Position numbers and translations under genes: made by a program. Below are positions 17,023-24,274 of a stretch of DNA of 64,000 nt, piece after piece. Below the pieces are notes generated by a model. It did no database searches. It saw only the letters and a list, made by a program, of their open reading frames with translations, and had not been told where the DNA came from. The first letter of the stretch is position 1. Every line of letters begins with the position of its first letter. This stretch comes from Amycolatopsis sp. NBC_01488 (GTDB lineage Bacteria > Actinomycetota > Actinomycetes > Mycobacteriales > Pseudonocardiaceae): positions 4,096,001 through 4,160,000 of the forward strand of contig NZ_CP109434.1 of NCBI RefSeq assembly GCF_036227105.1. The letters run 5' to 3'.

Positions 17023-18645
17023 CTAGCTGTGCGTCACGGCGCCCGTCTTCGGGTCGAGCGTGACCTTCTTCGCCTGCGGCCACCAGAAGTTGAACATGCC
17101 GTTGAGCGACCCGGCCCGGGAGTCGAACGACGAGTCACCGATCCGGCCGGCGAACCAGTTGTCCTCGATGAACTTCAGCACCGAGGTCTGGTCCGTCTGC
17201 GTGTGGTCGACGTGGTTCACCTTGCTGTACGGCGAAATCACCAGCAGCGGCAGCCGCGGGCCGTAGCCGCAGCGGTCCGCGTAGGCGCCCACCTTCGTCG
17301 GCTTGGCCGTGCACACCGCCTGGTCCTGCGCCGCGTCGTGCGAGCCGTTGACGATCTGCGACGCCGTGTGGTCGTACCAGCCGTCCGAGTCGTCGTAGGC
17401 CAGGACGATGGCCGTCGACTTCCAGTCCGGCGACTGCTGGATCTTGTTGACCTCGCTGACCACGAACTGCTGCTCGTCCAGCGGGTCCGAGTAGCCCGCG
17501 TGGCCGTCCTGGTACTCCGGGGCCTTCAGGAAGCTCACCGCGGGCATCGAGCCGGCGTTCAGCGAGGCGTCGAAGTCCGAGATGTCGTACTGGTGGTTGG
17601 CGCGGTCGGTCTGGCCGATCGCCTGCACCGACGACGGCGCGAGGTGCTTCGGGTTCGCCGTCGAGGGGTAGTACTGGAACGGTTCGTGGTGCGGGCTGTA
17701 GTCGACGACCGCGTTGCCGCCCACGTTCGTGTGCTTCTGGCCGCAGACCGCGAAGCCGTTGGCCGAGCCGGTCGGGCGGAAGCCGCCCTGGAACCAGCCC
17801 CACGTCACGTGCCGCTGGTTCAGCAGGTCACCGACGTTCTTGCCGCTCAGCGACGCCAGGTTGTCCGTGCTCGTGTGGTTCTTGTCCGAGCAGTCGTCCC
17901 ACGCCGGGTCCGGGTCGTTGATGACCGTGCCGACGCCCTTCGCGTCCGGCGAAACGACCGCGTAGGAGTCGGTGGTCGGCTCGTGCGTGACCGAGGTGAC
18001 CGCCTGGGCACCGTGGGTCTGGCCCGAGATCAGGTTCAGCGCACCCGGGGTCGACGGGCCGAAGACCGTGTTGAACGAGTTGTCGTTCAGCGCGTAGTGC
18101 TGCGCGTAGTTCCACATGCCGGTGACGGTGTTGCCGTCGTAGTAGTCCATCACCAGGCCGGGCTCGCCGAACAGCACCGGCTGGCCGGTGCACTTGTCCG
18201 TCTCGGTCTTCTCGACGAACTTGTCCATCTTGCCGCCGTCGAAGGCGGCCTGCTCGGCGCCGTAGTTGTGGTTCTGGTCGCAGGTCAGCGCCTGCTCGTG
18301 CGTCAGCCGCTTCGGGTCGTACGCGTTCGGGTTGTCCGTCAGCAGCTTCTTGTCGAGGCCGTTGACCTTCGGGGTGTCGCGCGCGGCCTTGAACGGGGTG
18401 CCGTCTGTGTTGGCCGCGTTCGGGTAGGTGCCGAAGTAGTGGTCGAACGAGATGTTCTCGCCGAAGATGACCACGACGTGCTTGATCGGCGTCGAGGTCG
18501 GGATCCACTGCGCCGGGAAGGTGTGCAGCGGCTGGGCCTCGGCGGTGCTCGCCGTGGAGCCGGTGGCGGCGGCCAGCACCGCCACCGAGGCGAGTGCCCC
18601 GGCGCCGAGCAGGCTGCGCCGTCGCCGGCGGATTCTCTTGTCCAC
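17023..18645 (-). CDS. Twin-arginine secreted phosphoesterase (acid phosphatase/phospholipase C family)
   Basis: 540 residues from GTG, with AAGGAA upstream. The N-terminus R-R-R-R-R-S-L-L-G-A-G-A is a Tat signal, cleaved near A-E-A. The mature enzyme has the alkaline-phosphatase-superfamily phosphoesterase pattern: I-K-H-V-V-V-I-F-G-E-N-I-S-F-D-H-Y-F-G-T-Y at the metal site and D-D-S-D-G-W-Y-D-H late in the chain. Members hydrolyse phosphomonoesters or phospholipids outside the cell. The gene starts 27 nt after efeB and shares its transcript, and a strong terminator follows. The link to iron or phosphate supply is inference. Confidence 0.87.
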   Translation of the reverse strand: MDKRIRRRRRSLLGAGALASVAVLAAATGSTASTAEAQPLHTFPAQWIPTSTPIKHVVVIFGENISFDHYFGTYPNAANTDGTPFKAARDTPKVNGLDKKLLTDNPNAYDPKRLTHEQALTCDQNHNYGAEQAAFDGGKMDKFVEKTETDKCTGQPVLFGEPGLVMDYYDGNTVTGMWNYAQHYALNDNSFNTVFGPSTPGALNLISGQTHGAQAVTSVTHEPTTDSYAVVSPDAKGVGTVINDPDPAWDDCSDKNHTSTDNLASLSGKNVGDLLNQRHVTWGWFQGGFRPTGSANGFAVCGQKHTNVGGNAVVDYSPHHEPFQYYPSTANPKHLAPSSVQAIGQTDRANHQYDISDFDASLNAGSMPAVSFLKAPEYQDGHAGYSDPLDEQQFVVSEVNKIQQSPDWKSTAIVLAYDDSDGWYDHTASQIVNGSHDAAQDQAVCTAKPTKVGAYADRCGYGPRLPLLVISPYSKVNHVDHTQTDQTSVLKFIEDNWFAGRIGDSSFDSRAGSLNGMFNFWWPQAKKVTLDPKTGAVTHS

Positions 18646-18672
18646 AGTGGATTCCTTTCGTGGGGGATTCGC

Positions 18673-19920
18673 TCAGGCGAGCAAAGAGCGGCCGAAGTGG
18701 TCGTCCGGCCCGGTGACGCCCGGCAGCGCGAAGAAGTAGCCGCCGCCGAACGGGGAGATGTAGTCGGTCAGGGGTTCGTCGGCCAGCCGCTTCTGGACCG
18801 CCTCGAACTGGCGCTCGAGGTCCTGCTGGTAGCAGACGAAGATGAGGCCCATGTCGAGGTTGCCGTTGCTGTCGACGCCGCGGTCGTAGTTCACCGCGCG
18901 GCGCAGGATCCGGCTGGCGTCGGTCTCCGGCGTGCGCGGGTTGGCCTTCCGGATGTGGCTGGTCAGCGGGATCACCGTGCCGATCGGGTCGTCGGCGTAC
19001 CGGGGGACGTCGGTCTCGTCGGTGCCGTCGAGCGGCGCGCCGGTGTCGCGGCGGCGGCCGAACATGTTCTCCTGCTCGGCCAGCGAAACCCGGTCCCAGA
19101 ACTCGACCAGCATCCGGATCAGCCGGACGACCTGGTAGCTGCCGCCCGCGGTCCACGCGGGTTCGCCCGGCGCGGACGTCCACACGAGACGGTCGAAGTC
19201 GGCTTCCTCCGGGTTGGCGGTGCCGTCCTTGAAGCCCATCAGGTTCCGCGGCGTCCCGGCCGGCCGCGGCGGGGAGCTGAAGCCGTTGAGCTTCCAGCGC
19301 AGCTGCATGCCGCCGCGGGTCGCGCGGGCGATGTCGCGCAGCGCGTGCAGCACGGTGTCGGTGGAGTTCGCGGACAGCGTGAGGCTGAGGTCGCCGTGGC
19401 ACTGCGCGGGGTCGAGGGCGTCGTTCGGGAACGTCGTCATCGGCTTGAGCTTGGCGGGCTTGAGCTTCCCGAGGCCGTACCGGTCGTCGAACAGCGACGC
19501 ACCGACCCCGAGCACCACCCCGAGGTCGCCCCCCGGCACAACGGGCCCGAGCACCCCGGAGTCGGCGGGCGGCGCGGTGATCCCGAGAGCGGCGGGCGCG
19601 CCACCACCGGTGAGAAAACGAGCCCGCTCGGTGACGGCGCGGAACAGATCGGTGAGTTCGGCTTTCGACGCGGCAACGACATCAAAGGAGGCAACGATCG
19701 TCTGGGTCGGCGGCTTCCGCAGGATGGCGGCTTGGTTCTTGCCGTGAAAGGCAACGGGCGCGGTGCTGTCGGTAACGGCACCGGAGGCCCCCAGCCCCGC
19801 CCCGGCGGCAACAGTAAGACCGGCGCCCACAGCGGCCCGCCGCAGGAAGGACCGCCGAGGCAGCCCAGCGGCGGGCGGCGGGGCCGGATGCGGAACGGGG
19901 CAACGAGGCTGATCGCTCAC
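18673..19920 (-). CDS. efeB: Dyp-type heme peroxidase EfeB
   Basis: About 415 residues from a GTG with GGGAGGG upstream. L-P-R-R-S-F-L-R-R-A-A-V-G is a Tat signal, so folded heme protein is exported. The Dyp signature G-F-K-D-G-T-A-N-P carries the distal Asp, and a late T-S-H-I-R-K is the likely proximal His region. In the Efe system the peroxidase oxidises ferrous iron or releases iron from heme outside the membrane. The start overlaps the preceding small ORF by 4 nt (GTGA), and efeO lies upstream in the same operon. The permease efeU is not in this window. Confidence 0.92.
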   Translation of the reverse strand: MSDQPRCPVPHPAPPPAAGLPRRSFLRRAAVGAGLTVAAGAGLGASGAVTDSTAPVAFHGKNQAAILRKPPTQTIVASFDVVAASKAELTDLFRAVTERARFLTGGGAPAALGITAPPADSGVLGPVVPGGDLGVVLGVGASLFDDRYGLGKLKPAKLKPMTTFPNDALDPAQCHGDLSLTLSANSTDTVLHALRDIARATRGGMQLRWKLNGFSSPPRPAGTPRNLMGFKDGTANPEEADFDRLVWTSAPGEPAWTAGGSYQVVRLIRMLVEFWDRVSLAEQENMFGRRRDTGAPLDGTDETDVPRYADDPIGTVIPLTSHIRKANPRTPETDASRILRRAVNYDRGVDSNGNLDMGLIFVCYQQDLERQFEAVQKRLADEPLTDYISPFGGGYFFALPGVTGPDDHFGRSLLA

Positions 19921-20258
19921 GAAGCCCTCCCCGGCCGGCCAGCGACGGCATGCGCGGCTGCCGCGGCGGCGCCGAGCGGTGCGGTCCGACCAACGCGGCG
20001 GGCGGCGGCGGGCCGGTCGACTGCGGCGCTGCGCGGCGCGACCTGGTGGGCCAGGCGCGTGGCTGCGGCGTGGCTGGCTGCGGCGCTGCGCGGCGCGGTC
20101 CAACCAGCGCGGCGAGCAGCGGTGGGCTGGTCGACAACGGTGGCGAGCTGCGCGGCCAGGCAAGCGTCATCGGCGTGGCCGGCGGCCAGCTCGCGCGGCC
20201 CCATCTGGCAAGCGAGGCTGACGCCGAGCGGCGCGGACTCGCGGGGCTGGTCCGTCAC
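19917..20258 (-). CDS. 113-residue Ala/Arg-rich ORF between efeO and efeB
   Basis: A GTG at 20258 with GGAGGG four bases upstream opens a frame that overlaps the efeO stop by GTGA. It ends by overlapping the efeB start the same way. Its first residues, V-T-D-Q-P-R, mirror the efeB start V-S-D-Q-P-R, as if the initiation region had been duplicated. The rest is low complexity and holds two copies of a block of about 23 codons beginning V-D-(Q/R)-P-(T/A)-A-A-R-R, on the coding strand at about 20140-20070 and 20025-19960. No domain is recognisable. It may be a repeat expansion kept open for translational coupling rather than a functional protein. Confidence 0.45.
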   Translation of the reverse strand: MTDQPRESAPLGVSLACQMGPRELAAGHADDACLAAQLATVVDQPTAARRAGWTAPRSAAASHAAATRLAHQVAPRSAAVDRPAAARRVGRTAPLGAAAAAAHAVAGRPGRAS

Positions 20259-21424
20259 GACACCCTCCGCGGCTCGGCGATCGCGGCGATCGGGGCCAGC
20301 AGCTCCGTCAGCTCGCTCACGTCGGCGTTCAGCTTCTGCCTCTCCTTCTGCGGCAGCTGGGCCAGCGGCGTCCAGGTGCCGTCCGGCCGGTGGGCCGCGT
20401 CCAAAGTGGTCTGGGTGCGCGTCAGCCAGCTGTCCACCTTGGACAGATCCGGGTAGCGCGGCGCCAGCAGTGGGCGGAGCACGTCCAGCACCGCGCGGGT
20501 GCCGTCGAGGTTGGCGCGGGCCGTGGCGAGGTTGGTGCCGCTGCCGTAGTCCGTGCGGCCCGTCAGTTCGAACTGCAGCGTGTTCTCCATGATCTCGTGC
20601 GCGCGCAGGCCGAGGTCGTTGCCGTCGACCTGGCTTTTGGCGAAGGACGTCTGCAGCGCGCGGGCGTCCGTGTCCAGCTGGTCGGCCACCGCGCCGAGCG
20701 CGGCCAGGTCCTCGTTGTGCCAGAGGCCCTGCTCGAGGCGGTGGAAGCCGGTGAAACCCGGGTCGGACGTGCCGTTCGGGAGGCCGTCGGTGGTGCCATT
20801 GAGCGCGCCGTCGGAGTCGCCGAACGCGTCGTACGCCGCACCCAGCCGCTCGTACGTCAGGTGGGCCGTCAGCCACGCCGCCTCGCTCGCCGCGCGGTCG
20901 CCGCCGTGGACGGCGTTCTTCAGCGCGCCCGTGTTCGCGACCAGCTCGCCGAGGCCCGTGGTGACGTGCTGTTGGTAAGCCTTCAGCGGCCCGAGCAGGT
21001 CGTTGTGCGTCACAGGCGCGACGCCCGGGCCGGTCCGCTCGGCTCCGCCGCTGACCTGCACCGCCGGCCCGACGATCGCGCTCGCGTCCTCGGGCAGGCA
21101 GCGGAACGCGTAGCTGCCGTTGCCGAGGTTGACCTGCAGCGGCCGGGTGGTCGCCGGGCCGAGGCCCTCGACCTCGCCGTAGATCACGTCGGTCGCCGGG
21201 TCGATCAGGTCGACCTCGGCGGTCACCGATCCCGTGTTGTGCAGGCGGAACGTCTGCGGCCCCGGCTTGGGGTCCGACCAGCCGGTGCCGCACGCCGAGC
21301 GCGACACCGCGATCTCGGGGTCGACGGCGGACGCGCTGTCCGGCCAGAACGCCACGACGGCTCCCGCGGCGGCGGCCACGACCACGACCGCCACGATCCA
21401 GCGGGAACGCACTGACCCCGGCAC
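20255..21424 (-). CDS. efeO: EfeO iron-binding lipoprotein-like periplasmic protein
   Basis: About 389 residues. An N-terminal hydrophobic anchor (I-V-A-V-V-V-V-A-A-A) is followed by a cupredoxin-like region and then the M75 peptidase-like imelysin domain. The latter contains the HxxE metal motif H-L-T-Y-E plus F-H-R-L-E-Q-G-L-W and H-E-I-M-E. It binds iron for the Efe uptake system with EfeB. Starts at 21454 (ATG) and 21430 (GTG) are possible; GTG at 21424 is preferred because GGGAGA lies 6 nt upstream. A CATAAT box at 21467-21472 (minus strand) is a plausible -10 element. Its stop overlaps the next ORF by 4 nt. Confidence 0.88.
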   Translation of the reverse strand: MPGSVRSRWIVAVVVVAAAAGAVVAFWPDSASAVDPEIAVSRSACGTGWSDPKPGPQTFRLHNTGSVTAEVDLIDPATDVIYGEVEGLGPATTRPLQVNLGNGSYAFRCLPEDASAIVGPAVQVSGGAERTGPGVAPVTHNDLLGPLKAYQQHVTTGLGELVANTGALKNAVHGGDRAASEAAWLTAHLTYERLGAAYDAFGDSDGALNGTTDGLPNGTSDPGFTGFHRLEQGLWHNEDLAALGAVADQLDTDARALQTSFAKSQVDGNDLGLRAHEIMENTLQFELTGRTDYGSGTNLATARANLDGTRAVLDVLRPLLAPRYPDLSKVDSWLTRTQTTLDAAHRPDGTWTPLAQLPQKERQKLNADVSELTELLAPIAAIAEPRRVS

Positions 21425-21616
21425 GCACACTCTCCCGTCACTCGATCGGACCATCACCGGTCACGGATTATGCGAGCCTATCGCCCGAAAATCCGCACTG
21501 GATGCCGTCGAGAGGAGGGAATTCACCGGGACTTCAGCCCGGCGCCCACGAAAAGGGGAGAAACCAGACGATTGCCTGTGCCGAATATGTCCGGTTGAGG
21601 CGGTTGGTCCGGTTGG

Positions 21617-22402
21617 TTACGCCGTCGGCAGCGGCGAGCCGGTCTCGAGCAGCGTCTTCAGGCTCGAGAGCAGCGGGGGCCAGCCCTGGCTGCACATCGC
21701 CATGACCGTGCTGCCGGGTTCGAAACCGTCGTGCAGGACCGTCAGCTTCACGGTTTCCCCGTGCGGTTCGAGCGTGAAAGTGACCTTCGAACGGTTTTCG
21801 GCCTGCAGTTTCACCAATGTCTCCGTCGCGTCGATTCCGTTTTCCTTCGCCCATTCCTCGGTGAACGTGTGCCAGGTGTAGGAAAGGCGGCGATACGGAT
21901 CCGCTTCGAGGACGACCTGCTCGGGGTCGCTCGTTTTCGCACCGTTTTCCGTCCAGACCATCGGCGAGCCCTTCTGCCAGTCGGTTTCGAAGGCGACGCC
22001 CCAGTACTGGCGCGTGAAAGCGGGATCGGTAAGCGCTTGCCAGAGCTTTTCCGGGGTCGTGCTGATGTAGGTGGTGTACGCGAATTCGTTCATGGGCGCA
22101 GCCTCCAAGGCTCGTTTCAAATCGGCCAGCGCGCCGGCCCGCCGCCGGTCGTAGCGGGTCATCCAGCGTTCGGCGATCGCGTTGATCGGCGCGGCGTCGA
22201 GGTAGTGCAGCTTTTCGCGGCCGCGCCAGGTCGTGGTGACCAGCCCGGCCGCCTCGAGCACGGCCAAGTGCTTGCTCACCGACTGGCGGGCCATGTCCAG
22301 CCCCGCGCACAGCTCGCGCAGGGTCTGGCCGTTGCGCTCGTTGAGCACGTCCAGCAGCTGACGGCGGCTGGGATCGGCCAGTGCCTTGAACACCTCGTCC
22401 AT
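21617..22402 (-). CDS. ArsR-family repressor fused to an SRPBCC (AHSA1-type) domain
   Basis: 261 residues, ATG behind GGGAAGG. Residues about 1-95 are an ArsR winged helix (L-A-D-P-S-R-R-Q-L-L-D-V-L and R-Q-S-V-S-K-H-L-A-V-L as recognition helix). It lacks the metal-binding Cys motif of ArsR/SmtB. From about 103, M-N-E-F-A-Y-T-T-Y-I begins an AHSA1/CalC-like START domain of about 155 residues that could bind a hydrophobic ligand. In many actinobacteria these two parts are separate adjacent genes; here they are one polypeptide with no stop between them. It is probably an autorepressor acting through the palindromes just upstream, with ligand release. Confidence 0.88.
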   Translation of the reverse strand: MDEVFKALADPSRRQLLDVLNERNGQTLRELCAGLDMARQSVSKHLAVLEAAGLVTTTWRGREKLHYLDAAPINAIAERWMTRYDRRRAGALADLKRALEAAPMNEFAYTTYISTTPEKLWQALTDPAFTRQYWGVAFETDWQKGSPMVWTENGAKTSDPEQVVLEADPYRRLSYTWHTFTEEWAKENGIDATETLVKLQAENRSKVTFTLEPHGETVKLTVLHDGFEPGSTVMAMCSQGWPPLLSSLKTLLETGSPLPTA

Positions 22403-22417
22403 CGCGCCTTCCCGGCA

Positions 22418-22472
22418 GACATGCAGCCTTCCGGCTGCCTATGCACGATAGGCAGCCGGAAGGCTGCATGTC
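22418..22472 (-). promoter_or_regulatory. Nested palindrome: paired operator for the ArsR fusion and/or terminator hairpin
   Basis: Perfect 25-bp inverted arms (22418-22442 and 22448-22472) flank a 5-nt loop. Each arm holds its own dyad of GCAGCC-N4-GGCTGC form (22423-22438 and 22452-22467), with centres 29 bp apart. It lies 16 nt upstream of the ArsR-SRPBCC start and 10 nt after the stop of the gene at 22482. The dyad form is that of ArsR-type operators. The whole could also fold as an RNA terminator, although no U-run follows. Confidence 0.7.
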
Positions 22473-22481
22473 AACCAGGGG

Positions 22482-23369
22482 TCAGCGGAAGCGGATCGCC
22501 GTGATGCCCGCGAGCACGAAGAACACGAGGACGACCAGCGTGCCGGTCTGCCCGCCGGACGACCGTGTCACGACCTGGTCGACGGTTCCGGTCAGCCGCA
22601 CCCCGCACTCGGCGACGACGGTGTGCCGTCCCGCCTCGATCCGGGTGAACTGGACCGGCGCGGTGAAGGCGCCGGTCGCGTCGGTGTAGGCGGAGCCGAC
22701 TTCGGAGCCGTCGGAGGTCAGCGTGACCAGCTGGCTCGGCTGGCAGCCCTTCCCGGACGCCGACAGCTCGTCGCCGGGCTGGACGCTCGGCCGGTCGAGC
22801 ACCAGCTCACCCGGCTTCGGCTCGGTGCTGCCGGTGGTCGGGGTACCCGACGTGGTCGGCGGGGTGGACGACGGAGGCGTGGTCGTGGTCGGCGGCGGGG
22901 CGCTGGTCGTGGTCGGAGGCGGGGTCGTGGTGGTACCGGGCTTCGATGGCCGCGTGGTCACCGGTGGCGCCGGGGTCGTGGTCGGTGGCGGCGGGGTCGT
23001 CGTGGGCGTGGCGGTGACGGTGAACCGGCTGCTCGCGATGAGCGGCTGCCTGGTCCGGGCGTTGGTGCACGTGCCGGTGACCGGGTAGGTGCCGGGCTGG
23101 GCACCGGCGGGCACGGTGGCCGCGACCGTGCCGCTGGTCTGCTGGAGGGTGGCGTTCGCCGTCCACATCGGCGTGCCGTTCCAGGAAAAGGTGACCGCGG
23201 TGCCGCACGGGTAGAAATTCCAGGAAATGGTGAAGGAACTGCCCGCCTCGCCGCTCGACGGTTTCAAACCAACCGACGACGTGTATTGTGCGTTGGCGTT
23301 GCCCGCGAACGCGAGCAAGAGCACCGTTCCGACCAAGGCGCCGAAAACCAGCCGAACCACGAATCGCAT
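22482..23369 (-). CDS. Secreted, C-terminally anchored Thr/Pro-rich surface protein
   Basis: 295 residues from ATG behind GGAGGG. It has a signal peptide (about 1-27, ending A-N-A-Q), then an Ig-like beta domain (about 30-115) with a conserved Cys pair. A linker of about 70 residues, almost entirely Thr, Pro and Ser, follows, then a second Ig-like domain (about 195-275) with two Cys. It ends in a membrane helix (L-V-V-L-V-F-F-V-L-A-G-I) with a short R-F-R tail. The Thr/Pro linker is a likely O-mannosylation target. It resembles cell-wall-spanning stalk proteins; ligand unknown. Divergent from the membrane protein gene at 23444. Confidence 0.72.
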   Translation of the reverse strand: MRFVVRLVFGALVGTVLLLAFAGNANAQYTSSVGLKPSSGEAGSSFTISWNFYPCGTAVTFSWNGTPMWTANATLQQTSGTVAATVPAGAQPGTYPVTGTCTNARTRQPLIASSRFTVTATPTTTPPPPTTTPAPPVTTRPSKPGTTTTPPPTTTSAPPPTTTTPPSSTPPTTSGTPTTGSTEPKPGELVLDRPSVQPGDELSASGKGCQPSQLVTLTSDGSEVGSAYTDATGAFTAPVQFTRIEAGRHTVVAECGVRLTGTVDQVVTRSSGGQTGTLVVLVFFVLAGITAIRFR

Positions 23370-23443
23370 TGGGACGTCCCTCCCCGGTGTGTGCTCGCTG
23401 TAGCATTCCGGACCAGTCGGATTACGCAAGTAGGGGATGCCCA

Positions 23444-24274
23444 ATGGGACGTGTCATCGCGGCGGGGGTTGCGTTGGGTTTGTGCGGGGTGCTGCTCGGC
23501 GCGCCACCCGCGTCGGCCGGTTCAGCCCGGTCCGGTTCAGTCCAGTCCGGTTCAGCACAGTCCGGTTCGCTCGGTGTGCAGGCGTCGATCGACGGACGGC
23601 CGATCGCGGACGCCACGGTCCCGATCGACCCGGCCAAGCAGGTCGAGCTGCAGGTCGTGGCCACCAACTCCGGCACTGCCCCGGTGAAGGTCCGCAGCGT
23701 GCGGCTCTCCGGCGTCGCGCTCGCCCTCACGTTCTTCGCCTACGACACGACAGCGCCGTTCGAAGTGCCCGCCCGGGGCTCGATCACCCGGACGTTCGTG
23801 CTCGACCTCGGCGACCTCACCGGACAGTCGACCGGGCTGCTGCCGTCGTCGGTCGAGTTGCTCGACGCCCAGCGCGCCACGCTTGGCGAGGCGACGACGG
23901 TCGCCGACGTCCGAGGCTCGTTCTGGTCGGTCTACGGCGTCTTCGGCCTGGCGATGCTCGTGCTGACCGTCCTGGCGTGGCTGGCCGCGCTGCTCGCGCT
24001 GGCCCGGCACCGGCTGGCGCCCAACCGCTGGCGCCGCGGCCTGCGGTTCCTGCCCGCCGGGTTCGGCACCGGCCTGGTCGCGGTGATCACGCTGTCGGTG
24101 CTGCGGCTGGTCCCGCCGGAGCCGGCGGTCGAGATCCCGGTGGTGCTCGGCGCGGCGGCGATCGCGTTCCTGCTCGGCTACCTGACGCCGCACCCGGCAC
24201 CGCCGCGTGCGGTGACCGACAGTGACACCACGGTCCGGCTGGCGGTCCCGCCCGCCCAGGAATTCACCCGATGA
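23444..24274 (+). CDS. Secreted/membrane protein paired with the Ser/Thr kinase
   Basis: 276 residues from ATG behind AGGGGA. A signal peptide (about 1-25) precedes an imperfect tandem repeat S-G-S-(V/A)-Q. An extracytoplasmic beta-rich domain of about 115 residues follows, then three hydrophobic segments (about 168-190, 205-225, 232-250) and a short cytoplasmic tail. The stop overlaps the kinase start (ATGA), so the two are co-translated. It may be the sensor or ligand-binding partner of the kinase (inference). No conserved domain recognised. Confidence 0.68.
   Translation: MGRVIAAGVALGLCGVLLGAPPASAGSARSGSVQSGSAQSGSLGVQASIDGRPIADATVPIDPAKQVELQVVATNSGTAPVKVRSVRLSGVALALTFFAYDTTAPFEVPARGSITRTFVLDLGDLTGQSTGLLPSSVELLDAQRATLGEATTVADVRGSFWSVYGVFGLAMLVLTVLAWLAALLALARHRLAPNRWRRGLRFLPAGFGTGLVAVITLSVLRLVPPEPAVEIPVVLGAAAIAFLLGYLTPHPAPPRAVTDSDTTVRLAVPPAQEFTR

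Noticed and set aside
16903..20592. A 1229-codon plus-strand open frame beginning with a Met right after GGAGAG.
   Set aside because: It runs antisense through the phosphoesterase and efeB. The ribosome-binding site has zero spacing, and the first 27 codons alone match no family.
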